Assembly: GCF_011250645.1 (NCBI RefSeq)
Contig: NZ_JAANNO010000003.1
Span: forward strand, 404,145 to 468,144
Direction: 5' to 3'
Source of the DNA: Motilibacter aurantiacus
Lineage (GTDB): Bacteria; Actinomycetota; Actinomycetes; Motilibacterales; Motilibacteraceae
Length of the DNA stretch: 64,000 bases
The translations under genes were made by a program, and so were the position numbers. The notes under the pieces are model-generated. The model ran no database searches. It saw nothing but the letters and a program-made list of their open reading frames with translations, and was not told where the DNA came from. Below are positions 14,950 to 24,639 of this stretch, in pieces (position 1 is the stretch's first letter; every line of letters starts with the position of its first letter).

Positions 14950-16740
14950 TCAGGCTAGCGCGCCGTCGGGGACGAAGCGGATGCGCGTGACGGCCCCGGC
15001 GCTGGAGTCGATCGACACCGAGGCCGTCCGCCGGGCCCCGAGGCCGCCGCCGTTCGCGAAGACGAACGTGTGGACGACCGCGCCGCCCACCGACACCTCG
15101 GCGTAGCCGTTGGGACGGGAGCTCGACGGCGGGAAGGTACGCACCGCGTACGTCGGCGCGGAGCCGCCGCTCGGCAGGGCGAAGGAGTCCCTGGGCGGCC
15201 AGGGCGCGCTGCCGAAGACCCACATGTGGTTCCCACGGTGCTGCAGGGAGGACACGTCACCCGAGCCCGGCACCCCGAGCGCGACGCCGCTCGGGTTGGA
15301 GAACTCGACGGTGAGCGTCCCGTAGCCGGAGCCGGGAAGCTCGAAGTGGACGCCCTGTCCCTCGAAGTTGGCGGTCGGAGTGCACAGCCGGCCGTTCCTG
15401 ATCACCGTCGGCCGGCTCGCCTCGTTGACGACGAGCGGGGCCGGCAGCACGGCGGTGTCCGCCATGGCGGTGAAGTCGAGGTCGACCGCAGCCGGCGCCG
15501 GGGGCGGCGGGACGGGAGGGACAGCCGCCGTGCCGATGCCCGCGACCGGCTGGCAGAAGACGTCCGCCAGCAGGTCGGCGTAGAGCTGCAGGCCGGGCTC
15601 GTTGAGGTGGACCTGATCGGCGCTGAGCAGGTCCAGGGGGTCCGCGCCCGCGACGTCCACGGACGCGAACACGGGGTGCGTGTCGATGAACAGGAGCCGG
15701 GCGGGGTCCGTGGCCGCGACCTCGGCCATGGCCGTCGTGTAGTCCGTCCACCGGAGCGGGCTGGTGACGCCGCCGCGCTGGTGCATGGAGACGAGGGCGA
15801 TGCACACCGGGCCGGCCGCGGCCTTGATCTCCGCGACCTGCTGCAGGAGCTGGGCCTTGAAGGTGGCGATCGACACCCCTCCCGCGTAGTCGTTCGAGCC
15901 CTGCATGAGCAGCACGATCGCGGGCTTGAGCTGGGCCAGGCGCTGCGCGACGGGAGCCTTGCCGAGGAAGGTCGCCACGGTCGCGCCGCCGACGCCCCCG
16001 TTGTAGGCCTGGATGCCTGCCGACACGTCCCCGTCGTGGGAGTAGAGCCCGTCCACCGTCACGGCGCCGAGGGCCGTGATCGTGATCGTGTGCTGGCCGG
16101 GTGCGAGGCTTCCGGAGGTCCACGACCCGTCACTGCGGTCCACCCCCGAGGTTGCGGGAGTGACGGTGACGGGAGCGCCGCCGTCGATGCGTACGGTGAA
16201 CGCGCCGGCTCCCGGCCCCTGGCCGTGCAGCACGGTGAAGGCCGTGGCCCGCCGGGCGGTGTGGGTCATCGATGCGCCGGCGGACAGCCGGGTCGCGAGG
16301 GCGAGGCCGGCGTACACGGTCGCCGTCGAGCCGGAGAACACCCACTCGCTCTCGCGCAGGAGCCCGGCGTTCACTCCGGGGGTGAAGACGCCACCGGTGG
16401 CTACGAGGAGCCGGGCGTGAAGCTGTCGGGAGAACAAGGTCAGCCAGCGCTTCTCCGCGGTCCCGGCGTTGTTGCCGGCGGTGGTGCTGCTGCCGATGGC
16501 GACGATGCGTACGGGCGCGACCGCCCGCAGGGCGAGCGCGGCGCGCGCCGCGCGCAGGGCCGGTGGCGCGCCGGTGTCGGTGGCGCCGGCCGTGCCGCTG
16601 CCCGTCGCGGCGGTGGCCGGCTGCGCCACGAGCGGCACGGTCGCGACCGCCCCGGCGCCGAGCAGAGCCGTCCGCAGGACGGTGCGCCGGCTCGCCGTCG
16701 AGCGCGGCGTGGGGGATGCCTCGTTGTGCTCGCTGCTCAT
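14950..16740 (-). CDS. Tat-exported SGNH/GDSL hydrolase, two-domain
   Basis: Encodes 596 residues. The twin-arginine signal SRRTVLRTALLGAGA (17-31) ends near PATAATG. The SGNH esterase domain has block I IGSSTTAG (S85 as likely nucleophile), block III MQGSNDYAGG and block V SADQVHLNEPG with the catalytic D and H. A beta-sandwich insertion (about 170-250) and a C-terminal beta domain (about 420-596) follow. Likely a secreted carbohydrate or lipid esterase. It lies downstream of an acyltransferase-3 gene, so it may remove acyl groups from the same surface glycan (inference). Confidence 0.87.
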   Translation of the reverse strand: MSSEHNEASPTPRSTASRRTVLRTALLGAGAVATVPLVAQPATAATGSGTAGATDTGAPPALRAARAALALRAVAPVRIVAIGSSTTAGNNAGTAEKRWLTLFSRQLHARLLVATGGVFTPGVNAGLLRESEWVFSGSTATVYAGLALATRLSAGASMTHTARRATAFTVLHGQGPGAGAFTVRIDGGAPVTVTPATSGVDRSDGSWTSGSLAPGQHTITITALGAVTVDGLYSHDGDVSAGIQAYNGGVGGATVATFLGKAPVAQRLAQLKPAIVLLMQGSNDYAGGVSIATFKAQLLQQVAEIKAAAGPVCIALVSMHQRGGVTSPLRWTDYTTAMAEVAATDPARLLFIDTHPVFASVDVAGADPLDLLSADQVHLNEPGLQLYADLLADVFCQPVAGIGTAAVPPVPPPPAPAAVDLDFTAMADTAVLPAPLVVNEASRPTVIRNGRLCTPTANFEGQGVHFELPGSGYGTLTVEFSNPSGVALGVPGSGDVSSLQHRGNHMWVFGSAPWPPRDSFALPSGGSAPTYAVRTFPPSSSRPNGYAEVSVGGAVVHTFVFANGGGLGARRTASVSIDSSAGAVTRIRFVPDGALA

Positions 16741-16812
16741 CGCCTGCTCCGCAGTTCGGGGGTCAGGGGCACGAGGCCCGCCGCGGGGCGACCCTAGAGC
16801 AGGAAGCCGCCT

Positions 16813-18183
16813 TCAGGTGCCGCTTCTGGCACTCTGCCCGGTCCCCTGCCGGAGGCCCACCGTCCCGCCCCGTCGAGGAGCGGGGATGACCGCGGTCGCG
16901 GGGGACGCAGCGGCCGCCGGGGCCACGGCCGGGCGGAGCTCCCCCGCGCTCCCCGGTGACTCGGGCGCCGCGCTTCCGGAGCCGCTGGACGACGTGGAAG
17001 CGCTGCGCCTGCTCAGAAACGGCCGCTCGAAAGCGAGATGGAAGGGGTAGGCGACGGCGAGGACGACGGCAACTCCGACGGTCAGCTCCAGCGCGAGGGG
17101 TGACAGCCCCTGTCGCGCCAGCCCGAGCTGCCAGCCGGCCTGCCAGACGAAGAAGAGCGTGACGTGGTGCACGAGGTAGACGCTGTAGGAGATGAGCCCG
17201 AGGCGGGTCAGCGGCCGGATCGAGAGCAGCCGGGCGGTGCGGGTGGCGGGGGTGGCGGCCAGCGACACGAGGCCCCAGAAGCCGGCGGCGAGCAGGACCG
17301 ACCGCAACGGCAGGCCGAGCGGCGCACGGTCGGCCCAGCTGACGGCACTGCCCACGGTGGCGAGGACGCCCGCCAGCAGCGCGCCCTCCCGCCGCCGCGA
17401 CATCCCGGGCCGCAGGCGGGGAAGCGAGACCGCCGCCCAGATGCCGACCGCGAACATGATCCCGCCCCCGAGCGCGGACATGCGGAAGGCCCGCTCCGAC
17501 GCGTCGGGCACCAACGCGGAGACGGCCACGGAGTAGGCCAGGGCCAGGCCGAGCACGGCCGCCAGGGTGCGGTCGCCGTAGCGCCGGTAGGCCAGGACGA
17601 CGAGGGGGAAGACGACGTAGAACTGCGCCTCGAGGCCCATGAACCAGAGGTTGCCGCTGATGCCGTCCCAGTAGCTGTCGAAGAAGGTGTGGACGAAGAA
17701 CAGGTGGGCGAGCAGGTCCGGCGCGCTCGGGAACGAGTAGCGGAACTGGGTGAGCAGGTCCACCTGCGCGGGGAACGAGACCCACCCCGGGCCGGCTCCC
17801 GTGGCCCGGAGCAGCCCGAGCGCCACGAAGGGTAGGACCAGAGAGAGGGCGATGGCGGCATAATAGGCCGGCGCGATTCGCCGGAACCGCGCCATCAGGA
17901 ATTCCCGTGCGGAAAAGGCGGCTAGACGCTCGGGACGGGTGGCCAACGGCAAGAAGAGGCAGAACCCACTGATGGCCATGAACAACTCGTTGCGCACGTC
18001 GAGCGCGCCGATCAGCCCGAGCCCGTACGCCCTCGGCCGACCGGCGAAGTCCCAGCTGTGAAAGAGGATGATGGCCAGGCAGCAGACGGCCCGGAGGCCG
18101 TCGATACCGTGCCGCCGCCCAGTGAGCGCCGCCGATGCCCTGATTGCAGCACTTTCGCGCGGCACGAAAAGCCCCCGCATCAC
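16813..18183 (-). CDS. acyltransferase-3 family membrane protein (OafA/YrhL-like)
   Basis: Encodes 456 residues with about ten membrane helices. The family signature is RRHGIDGLRAVCCLAIILFHSWDF (about 23-46, R/D-GLRA and catalytic H), followed by FMAISGFCLFLPL, FLMARFRRIAPAYY and SYSVYLVHHVTLFF. These enzymes move acetyl or other acyl groups to surface sugars. The C-terminal 65 residues (from about 390) are Ser/Ala/Pro-rich and disordered. The start is GTG 18183 or ATG 18180. The 5' part has lower GC than its neighbours. It diverges from the glycosyltransferase genes and is probably part of the same glycan cassette. Confidence 0.88.
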   Translation of the reverse strand: MMRGLFVPRESAAIRASAALTGRRHGIDGLRAVCCLAIILFHSWDFAGRPRAYGLGLIGALDVRNELFMAISGFCLFLPLATRPERLAAFSAREFLMARFRRIAPAYYAAIALSLVLPFVALGLLRATGAGPGWVSFPAQVDLLTQFRYSFPSAPDLLAHLFFVHTFFDSYWDGISGNLWFMGLEAQFYVVFPLVVLAYRRYGDRTLAAVLGLALAYSVAVSALVPDASERAFRMSALGGGIMFAVGIWAAVSLPRLRPGMSRRREGALLAGVLATVGSAVSWADRAPLGLPLRSVLLAAGFWGLVSLAATPATRTARLLSIRPLTRLGLISYSVYLVHHVTLFFVWQAGWQLGLARQGLSPLALELTVGVAVVLAVAYPFHLAFERPFLSRRSASTSSSGSGSAAPESPGSAGELRPAVAPAAAASPATAVIPAPRRGGTVGLRQGTGQSARSGT

Positions 18184-18543
18184 ACGAGTCCCCGTTCCAC
18201 TTCCCGTAGTTGCCGGGGCAATCTACGGTCCGCCGGACGAGTGACCGCGGCTCGATGTCGCCCGAGTGGCCCAGGTCACGTGGAGAAATCCGGGCAACAG
18301 TGAGGTTCGCCTCGGGATGCCTCACCCGTCCGAGGTACGCCCTCCACGCGGGCACAGGGGTCGACACCTGCATCTGCACGACCTTCGTGGCACATCTGCG
18401 GCGCAGGACGCGCAGCCGATGTTCGTCACGGTGAGCGACTGACCACCCCGTGCAGCGTGACGATCTCGGTGGCTCGCGCGGGAGGCTCCACTCGAGACTC
18501 AGGAATCTCTCAGGGAATCTCGACCGGAGTCCGCTGCCGCCAC
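18184..18543. other. divergent intergenic region of the glycan cassette
   Basis: About 360 bp between the divergent acyltransferase and glycosyltransferase genes. I see no coding region. Its GC is visibly lower than the surroundings. It must hold both promoters; only the plus-strand TAGCAT at 18544-18549 is clear. Confidence 0.5.
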
Positions 18544-18549
18544 TAGCAT
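18544..18549 (+). promoter_or_regulatory. -10 box TAGCAT before the glycosyltransferase operon
   Basis: TAGCAT is followed by 6 nt and then ATG 18556, the start of a 7-codon mini-ORF, the same spacing as the leaderless genes in this window. Confidence 0.55.
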
Positions 18550-18555
18550 CCGGCC

Positions 18556-18579
18556 ATGCGGGCCGGCGCGGGCACTTGA
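18556..18579 (+). CDS. 7-codon leaderless mini-ORF (MRAGAGT)
   Basis: ATG 18556 is 6 nt after the TAGCAT -10 box. The ORF reads MRAGAGT and its TGA (18577-18579) directly abuts ATG 18580 of the glycosyltransferase. No Shine-Dalgarno precedes ATG 18580, so ribosomes may load on this leaderless start and re-initiate. Alternatively it is an accident of a short 5' UTR. Confidence 0.35.
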   Translation: MRAGAGT

Positions 18580-20811
18580 ATGAGCCCATCTCCAGGGCCC
18601 GGCATCACCGTGGTGATCGCCTGCCACAACGCGGCGGGCACGATCGCGCGAGCAGTGCGCTCGGCCCTGCTCCAGGACCCGGCACCGGCGGAGGTCGTCG
18701 TCTGCGACGACGCGTCCGACGACGACAGCGTCGAGGTCCTCGCCGGCTTCGGGCCCCGTGTCCGCGTCCTTCGCCACGCGCAGAACCGTGGGGAGGCGGG
18801 AGCCAAGAACACCGCCGTGCGCGCCGCGCGTACCGAATGGGTGGCCGTCCTCGACGCCGACGACGAGTTCCTGCCCGGCCGACTCGCCGCGGTCGCCGGC
18901 CTGCTCGCCGACCGGCCGGGCCTGGACCTGGTGACGACCGACGCCTACCTCTCCCACGACGGGCGCCGGCTCGGCCGGTGGTACGGGCCGCACTACCCCT
19001 TCGCCTTCGAGGACCAGCGGCGCGCGATCCTCGAGCGCAACTTCGTCTTCGGGCACGTCGTCCTGCGGCGGTCGGCGTTCCTCGCCGTCGGCGGCTTCGA
19101 CGAGCGCATCGCGCACGCCACCGACTGGGACTGCTGGATCCGCATGGTCCACACGGGCTCCCGCATCGGCCTGGTCCCCGAGCCGCTCGCGGTCTACCAC
19201 CTGCAGGAGACCAGTCTCAGCTCCGACCGGCCGGCGATGGCCCGCAGCATCGCAGCCCTGCTCACCGAAGCGTGTGACCGGCTCGAGCTGACCGTGCGGG
19301 AGCGCCGCACCGCGCTGGCGGCGGCTGCGCAGCACACGCGGACGGCGGCCCGGCACGAGCTGAAGCGCGCCCTGCTCGACCCGGCCGGGGACCCGCGGGC
19401 GGCTGCCCGGGCCGTGCTCGCCGACCGGGAGCAGGCGCCGCGCTCGCGCGCGCTCGCCGCCGCCGCGTACGCGCTGCCCAGCGTGGTGCGCCGGCGGTTG
19501 CAGGCGCGGGAGCGCACGACCTGGCTGGGGCCGGGGGACGTCCGGCTCCCCCGCCGGCTACCGGCGGCGGGGCAGGACCGCGACCGCCGCCTGTCGGTGC
19601 TCCTGACCGTGCCCGACCGGCCGTGGCCGGCCAACGGCGGCAAGCGGATGCGGGCGTCCGCCACGCTGCGGGCCCTCGCCGCCCTGCCGGAGGTGGACCT
19701 GGACGTCGTGGTGCTGTTCGCCGGGCCACCCGTCGCGCAGCCGCTGCCTCCGGGCGTCCGCGCCCGGCGCTGCGTCCAGCACGACGGGCCGCTGCGCCCG
19801 AAGCCCGTGGCCGCCGTCGTCGCGCTCACCCGTGCCGTTCCCTGGCAGGTGGCGGTGCCGCGCTGGGGCAGCGCGCGCAGGGCGATGGCCCCGCTCCGGT
19901 CCACGACGTACGACCTGGTGTGGTTCGGGGCCACCGACCATGCGCTGAGCCTGCAGCGCGCGGTGCGCGCCCGGCACCGCGTGATCGACATGGACGACGT
20001 GGAGACCTCGAAGGCGCGCACGTTCCTCTGCCTGCCGGCCGACACCCCGGTCACCCGCGGGCTGGTGCGGCTGCAGCGCCGGATCGAGCTGCCGCTCTGG
20101 TGGCACGTCCAGCAGCGCGCCAGCCAGCAGGCCGACGCGCTGGTCGTGTGCAGCGAGCTGGACCGCCGCCGGCTGCGCACCCCGCGGGCGGCCGTCGTGC
20201 CGAACGTCTACCCCTACCCGGCGCCGGGCTACGTGCGGCGGCCCGACGGCCGGCCCACCCTGCTGATGATCGGGACGTACTCGTACCTGCCGAACGTGGA
20301 CGCGGCCGCCTTCGCGGCACGACAGGTGCTGCCGCTGCTGCGCGAGAAGGTCCCGGACGCGCGGCTGCGCCTGGTCGGCCGCTTCGCTGAGGAGCTGCTG
20401 GCCGACCTCGGCGGGCTTCCCGGCGTCGACGTCGTGGGCGAGGTGCCCGACGTCGGGCCCGAGCTCTCGCGCGCCGCCCTGGCCCTCGCGACGATCCGCT
20501 ACGGCGGCGGCACCCGGATCAAGATCCTCGAGGCGTTCGCCCACGAGGTGCCCGTCGTCAGCACGCCGCTCGCGCGCGAGGGGCTGTCCGTGGTCGACGG
20601 CCGGCACCTGCTCGTGGGCGACGACCCCGCGGAGCTGGCCGACGCCTGCGTCCGGGTGCTGGACGACCCGACGCTGGCCCGGGAGCTGGGGCGGGCGGGG
20701 CGGGACCTGCACGCCGAGCGGTACGCCCCCGAGGCCTCGGCCGCGGCGGTCCGCGAGGTGCTGGCCCGGTTCCTGCCCGTCGGCCCGCACGATGCGCCCG
20801 GGCCCCGCTGA
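18580..20811 (+). CDS. fused glycosyltransferase: GT2 (GT-A) plus GT4 (GT-B)
   Basis: Encodes 743 residues. The N-terminal GT2 domain (1-about 230) shows ITVVIACHNAAGTI, DDASDDDS (43-50) and the DXD region VLDADDEF (90-97). A linker with predicted helices (about 235-330) leads to a GT4-type domain (about 335-743) that starts LSVLLTVPDRPWPANGGKRMR and has the C-terminal donor-site RYGGGTRIKILEAFAHEVPVV (about 647-667). Two different transferases on one chain suggest sequential sugar additions in a surface glycan. ATG 18580 abuts a mini-ORF. The next glycosyltransferase starts 2 nt after its stop. Confidence 0.88.
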   Translation: MSPSPGPGITVVIACHNAAGTIARAVRSALLQDPAPAEVVVCDDASDDDSVEVLAGFGPRVRVLRHAQNRGEAGAKNTAVRAARTEWVAVLDADDEFLPGRLAAVAGLLADRPGLDLVTTDAYLSHDGRRLGRWYGPHYPFAFEDQRRAILERNFVFGHVVLRRSAFLAVGGFDERIAHATDWDCWIRMVHTGSRIGLVPEPLAVYHLQETSLSSDRPAMARSIAALLTEACDRLELTVRERRTALAAAAQHTRTAARHELKRALLDPAGDPRAAARAVLADREQAPRSRALAAAAYALPSVVRRRLQARERTTWLGPGDVRLPRRLPAAGQDRDRRLSVLLTVPDRPWPANGGKRMRASATLRALAALPEVDLDVVVLFAGPPVAQPLPPGVRARRCVQHDGPLRPKPVAAVVALTRAVPWQVAVPRWGSARRAMAPLRSTTYDLVWFGATDHALSLQRAVRARHRVIDMDDVETSKARTFLCLPADTPVTRGLVRLQRRIELPLWWHVQQRASQQADALVVCSELDRRRLRTPRAAVVPNVYPYPAPGYVRRPDGRPTLLMIGTYSYLPNVDAAAFAARQVLPLLREKVPDARLRLVGRFAEELLADLGGLPGVDVVGEVPDVGPELSRAALALATIRYGGGTRIKILEAFAHEVPVVSTPLAREGLSVVDGRHLLVGDDPAELADACVRVLDDPTLARELGRAGRDLHAERYAPEASAAAVREVLARFLPVGPHDAPGPR

Positions 20812-20812
20812 C

Positions 20813-21871
20813 ATGCGCTCCGGGGCGTACCGGCTCTGCGTCGTGGCCCACTCCACGCAGCTGGGCGGCGCGGAGCGCTTCCTGCAGTTCCTGCTGGGAG
20901 CGCTTCCGCCCACGGTGCACGTCACCGTGCTGGGCGCCGACCCGCGGGTGCTCGCCGACGTCGTCGCGCGGCGGCCGGGCGCGGCGGCGGTGGCCGTCCC
21001 GATGCGGGTGCGCCCGCTGCGTGCCGCCCTGCGCCGGGCGCGTCCCGACGTCGTGCACGTCAACCTGCCCGACGCGGTGGACTGCCGCCCGGCGATCCTG
21101 GCCGCGGCCACCCTCCGGCTGCCGTTCGTGCTGGTGGACCACCTGCCGGCCCCCGGGCTCACCTGGCGCGGGCGGGCGGTGCAGCGGCTGACGACCCGCG
21201 CCAGCGCCCGCCGGGTGGCGGTCGGCACCGCCGCCGCGCGGGCCGTCGAGCGCTTCTGCGGACTGCGGCCGGGCAGCGTGCGGACGATCCCGAACGGCGT
21301 CCCGCCACATCCCGGGCCCGCGCACGAGCAGCGGGACCCGCCCCTGCTCGGCGTGCTGGCCCGGCTGGAGCGGCAGAAGGGCGTCGACGTGCTGCTGCAC
21401 GCGCTCGTCCAGGCCCCCGGGCTCGGGCTCACGGTCGCCGGGGACGGCAGCGAGCGGGCCGCGCTGGAGAAGCTCGCGGCCCGGCTGGGGGTGGGCGACC
21501 GGGTGCGTTTCTCGGGCTGGGCCCCCGCGCCGGAGAGCTTCCTCGCCACCGTCGACGTGCTCGTGGCTCCCTCCCGCAACGAGGCGATGCCGCTCGTCGT
21601 GCTCGAGGCGATGCACGCCGGCCTGCCGGTGCTCGCGACGCGGGTGGGCGCGGTCGGCGAGGTGGTCCAGCACGGGCGGACCGGGCTGCTCGTCGAGCCC
21701 GAGGACGTCGGCGGCCTGGCGTCCGCGCTGCGCGAGCTGGCGGCGGACCGAGAGCTGCGCGCACGGCTCGGCGCCGCCGGCCGCGAGCGCGCCCGTACGG
21801 CGTTCTCGGACACCGCCATGGCGGCGGCGTACGACCGCGCCTACCGGGAGGTCATCGCCGGGCGCCGCTGA
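20813..21871 (+). CDS. GT4-family glycosyltransferase
   Basis: Encodes 352 residues of GT-B fold. N-terminal YRLCVVAHSTQLGGAERFL (acceptor loop GGAE), inter-domain hinge TIPNGVP, donor domain LGVLARLERQKGVDVLLHA, FSGWAPAPESFLATVDVLVAPSRNEAMPLVVLEAMHAGLPVLAT (E-x7-E) and VEPEDVGGLASAL. ATG 20813 is 1 nt after the TGA of the fused glycosyltransferase; an earlier ATG at 20792 would overlap it. Retaining transfer from a nucleotide sugar, acceptor unknown. Converges with cysM, with only 6 nt between the stops. Confidence 0.92.
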   Translation: MRSGAYRLCVVAHSTQLGGAERFLQFLLGALPPTVHVTVLGADPRVLADVVARRPGAAAVAVPMRVRPLRAALRRARPDVVHVNLPDAVDCRPAILAAATLRLPFVLVDHLPAPGLTWRGRAVQRLTTRASARRVAVGTAAARAVERFCGLRPGSVRTIPNGVPPHPGPAHEQRDPPLLGVLARLERQKGVDVLLHALVQAPGLGLTVAGDGSERAALEKLAARLGVGDRVRFSGWAPAPESFLATVDVLVAPSRNEAMPLVVLEAMHAGLPVLATRVGAVGEVVQHGRTGLLVEPEDVGGLASALRELAADRELRARLGAAGRERARTAFSDTAMAAAYDRAYREVIAGRR

Positions 21872-21877
21872 GCCGGC

Positions 21878-23111
<1,234 letters not shown>

Positions 23112-23203
23112 CTTCGCCCTCTCCACCTTCTCGGTTGCAGCACTTCGCGCGCGCCCGCCCCGCCGCGGCCGCACCAGCGTCGCAACGGCCGGCCGGCCCG
23201 CCC

Positions 23204-23638
23204 CTATTCCGTGAGCGCGGTGGTGTCCCCACCGTCGGTGACCTCGACCGGCTCCTCGGTCACCTCGCCGTCCACGATGCGGTAGGACCGGAACTCCACC
23301 GTGTCGGGCTCGCGCGTCGAGACCAGCACGTAGTGCGCGCCGGGCTCCTGAGCCAGAGTGACGTCGGTGCGCGACGGATACGCCTCGGTGGCGGTGTGCG
23401 AGTGGTAGATCACGACCGGCTCCTCGTCGCGGTCGTCCATCTCGCGCCAGACCCGCAGCTGCTCCATCGAGTCGAACTCGTAGAACGTCGGCGAGCGGGC
23501 GGCGTTGAGCATCTCGATCACCCGCGCGGGCCGGTCGCTCCCGGCCGCGCCGGCGACCACGCCGCACGCCTCGTCCGGATGGTCGCGCCGGGCGTGGGCA
23601 ACAATCGCGTCGTACGCGGCGCGGTCGATACGCAACAC
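23204..23638 (-). CDS. mec: CysO-cysteine hydrolase (JAMM metallopeptidase)
   Basis: Encodes 144 residues of the Mov34/MPN/PAD-1 family. The zinc site is complete: E23 in DEACG, then HSHTATEAYPSRTD with H79, H81 and D92 and the catalytic-site Ser 89. Mec releases cysteine from the CysO-cysteine adduct made by CysM. GTG 23638 is preceded by TAGGCT at 23646-23651 with a 7-nt gap, so the mRNA is probably leaderless and the operon mec-cysO-cysM begins here. Confidence 0.95.
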   Translation of the reverse strand: MLRIDRAAYDAIVAHARRDHPDEACGVVAGAAGSDRPARVIEMLNAARSPTFYEFDSMEQLRVWREMDDRDEEPVVIYHSHTATEAYPSRTDVTLAQEPGAHYVLVSTREPDTVEFRSYRIVDGEVTEEPVEVTDGGDTTALTE

Positions 23639-23645
23639 GCGGGCC

Positions 23646-23651
23646 AGCCTA
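23646..23651 (-). promoter_or_regulatory. -10 box TAGGCT of the mec-cysO-cysM operon
   Basis: On the minus strand TAGGCT is followed by 7 nt and GTG 23638. It overlaps the stop region of the DUF2017 gene just upstream. Confidence 0.55.
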
Positions 23652-24230
23652 GTTGCGCACCGCGCCCGGCCCCCCGCTCGGCTCCCCGATCGCCTGGACG
23701 AGCAGCTCCTGCAGCCACGTCAGGTGGTCGTAGACCGCGAACGCGTAGCCCAGCGGGTCGTCGTCGGCCAGGCCGGCCGCGCGCTCGTCCCAGTCCTCGC
23801 TGACCCCGATCCGGGTGCCGAGCGCGAGGCGTACGTCGTTGAGCGCGCCGAGCCAGGCCAGCGCCTGCTCCTCGTCGAGCTCGCGGACCCCGTTCCCCGT
23901 GTCGAGGGACGCGAGCGCGACCCGGGCCGCGGTGCGCTTGCGCTCGCGCAGCCCGCGCTCGGTGTAGCGGCGGAACTCCCCCGCGGCCGCCTCGTCGTCG
24001 GCGTACGCGTCGGGCAGCAGCCGCCGCAGCGCCGGGTCGTCCGGAGGCGTGGTGGCGACGCCGATGCCGAGGGCCGCCGCCAGCGGGTCCTCATGGGTGG
24101 GGGCCTCGCCGTCGTCCAGCAGCTCGAGCACGTCGGACAGGACCGCGCGCAGGAGCTGCTCGTCGACCTCGTCGAAGCGCGCCTCGATCGTGCCGTCGCG
24201 CCGCCGGCGGAACTTGTCCCGCAGGCTCAT
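23649..24230 (-). CDS. DUF2017 family protein
   Basis: Encodes 193 residues, soluble and helical, matching the actinobacterial DUF2017 family that is almost always encoded between clpS and mec. Recognisable segments: FDEVDEQLLRAVLSDVLELLDD, LRRLLPDAYADDEAAAGEFRRYTERGLRERK, AWLGALNDVRLALGTRIGV and DHLTWLQELLVQAI. Function unknown; the fixed link with clpS suggests a role in ClpAP/ClpCP proteolysis (inference). It follows clpS by 31 nt. Confidence 0.9.
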   Translation of the reverse strand: MSLRDKFRRRRDGTIEARFDEVDEQLLRAVLSDVLELLDDGEAPTHEDPLAAALGIGVATTPPDDPALRRLLPDAYADDEAAAGEFRRYTERGLRERKRTAARVALASLDTGNGVRELDEEQALAWLGALNDVRLALGTRIGVSEDWDERAAGLADDDPLGYAFAVYDHLTWLQELLVQAIGEPSGGPGAVRN

Positions 24231-24261
24231 CGCCGCACGCCGCTTCCCACCGCGCCACTCC

Positions 24262-24564
24262 TCATTCGTCGTGCTGGAGCGTGGCCCACAGCCCGTAGCC
24301 GTGCATGGCCTCCACGTCGCGCTCCATCTCCTCCCGGGACCCGTTGGAGACGACGGCCCGGCCCTTGTGGTGCACGTCCATCATCAGCTCGGCGGCCTTC
24401 TCCTTGGAGTAGCCGAAGTACTGCTGGAACACCCAGGTGACGTAGGACATGAGGTTGACCGGGTCGTTCCACACGATCGTCACCCACGGCTTGTCCAGCC
24501 GGGCGACGAGGTCCTCGTCCAGGCCGGCCTCGGGGCGCGCGGTCTCGACAGGGGCGGTGGACAC
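24262..24564 (-). CDS. clpS: ATP-dependent Clp protease adaptor ClpS
   Basis: Encodes 100 residues. ClpS hands N-degron proteins to the Clp AAA+ unfoldase. The core begins [29 protein letters not shown] (substrate-binding NDPVN) and continues [32 protein letters not shown], a normal ClpS pattern. GTG 24564 is preceded by TAGGCT (24571-24576) with a 6-nt gap, so it is leaderless. It diverges from pncB, as in mycobacteria. Confidence 0.96.
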   Translation of the reverse strand: MSTAPVETARPEAGLDEDLVARLDKPWVTIVWNDPVNLMSYVTWVFQQYFGYSKEKAAELMMDVHHKGRAVVSNGSREEMERDVEAMHGYGLWATLQHDE

Positions 24565-24570
24565 GGGCCC

Positions 24571-24576
24571 AGCCTA
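24571..24576 (-). promoter_or_regulatory. -10 box TAGGCT of clpS, leaderless
   Basis: TAGGCT on the minus strand, 6 nt before GTG 24564. The divergent pncB promoter lies 52 bp away, so both regulatory regions share 75 bp. Confidence 0.6.
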
Positions 24577-24627
24577 GACAGCGCCGCCCTCGGGGCGGGC
24601 ACGTCGGGCGCCGCACCTGCCCGCGCG

Positions 24628-24633
24628 TACGCT
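24628..24633 (+). promoter_or_regulatory. -10 box TACGCT of pncB, leaderless
   Basis: TACGCT is followed by CCGGCC and then GTG 24640, a 6-nt gap. Confidence 0.6.
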
Positions 24634-24639
24634 CCGGCC

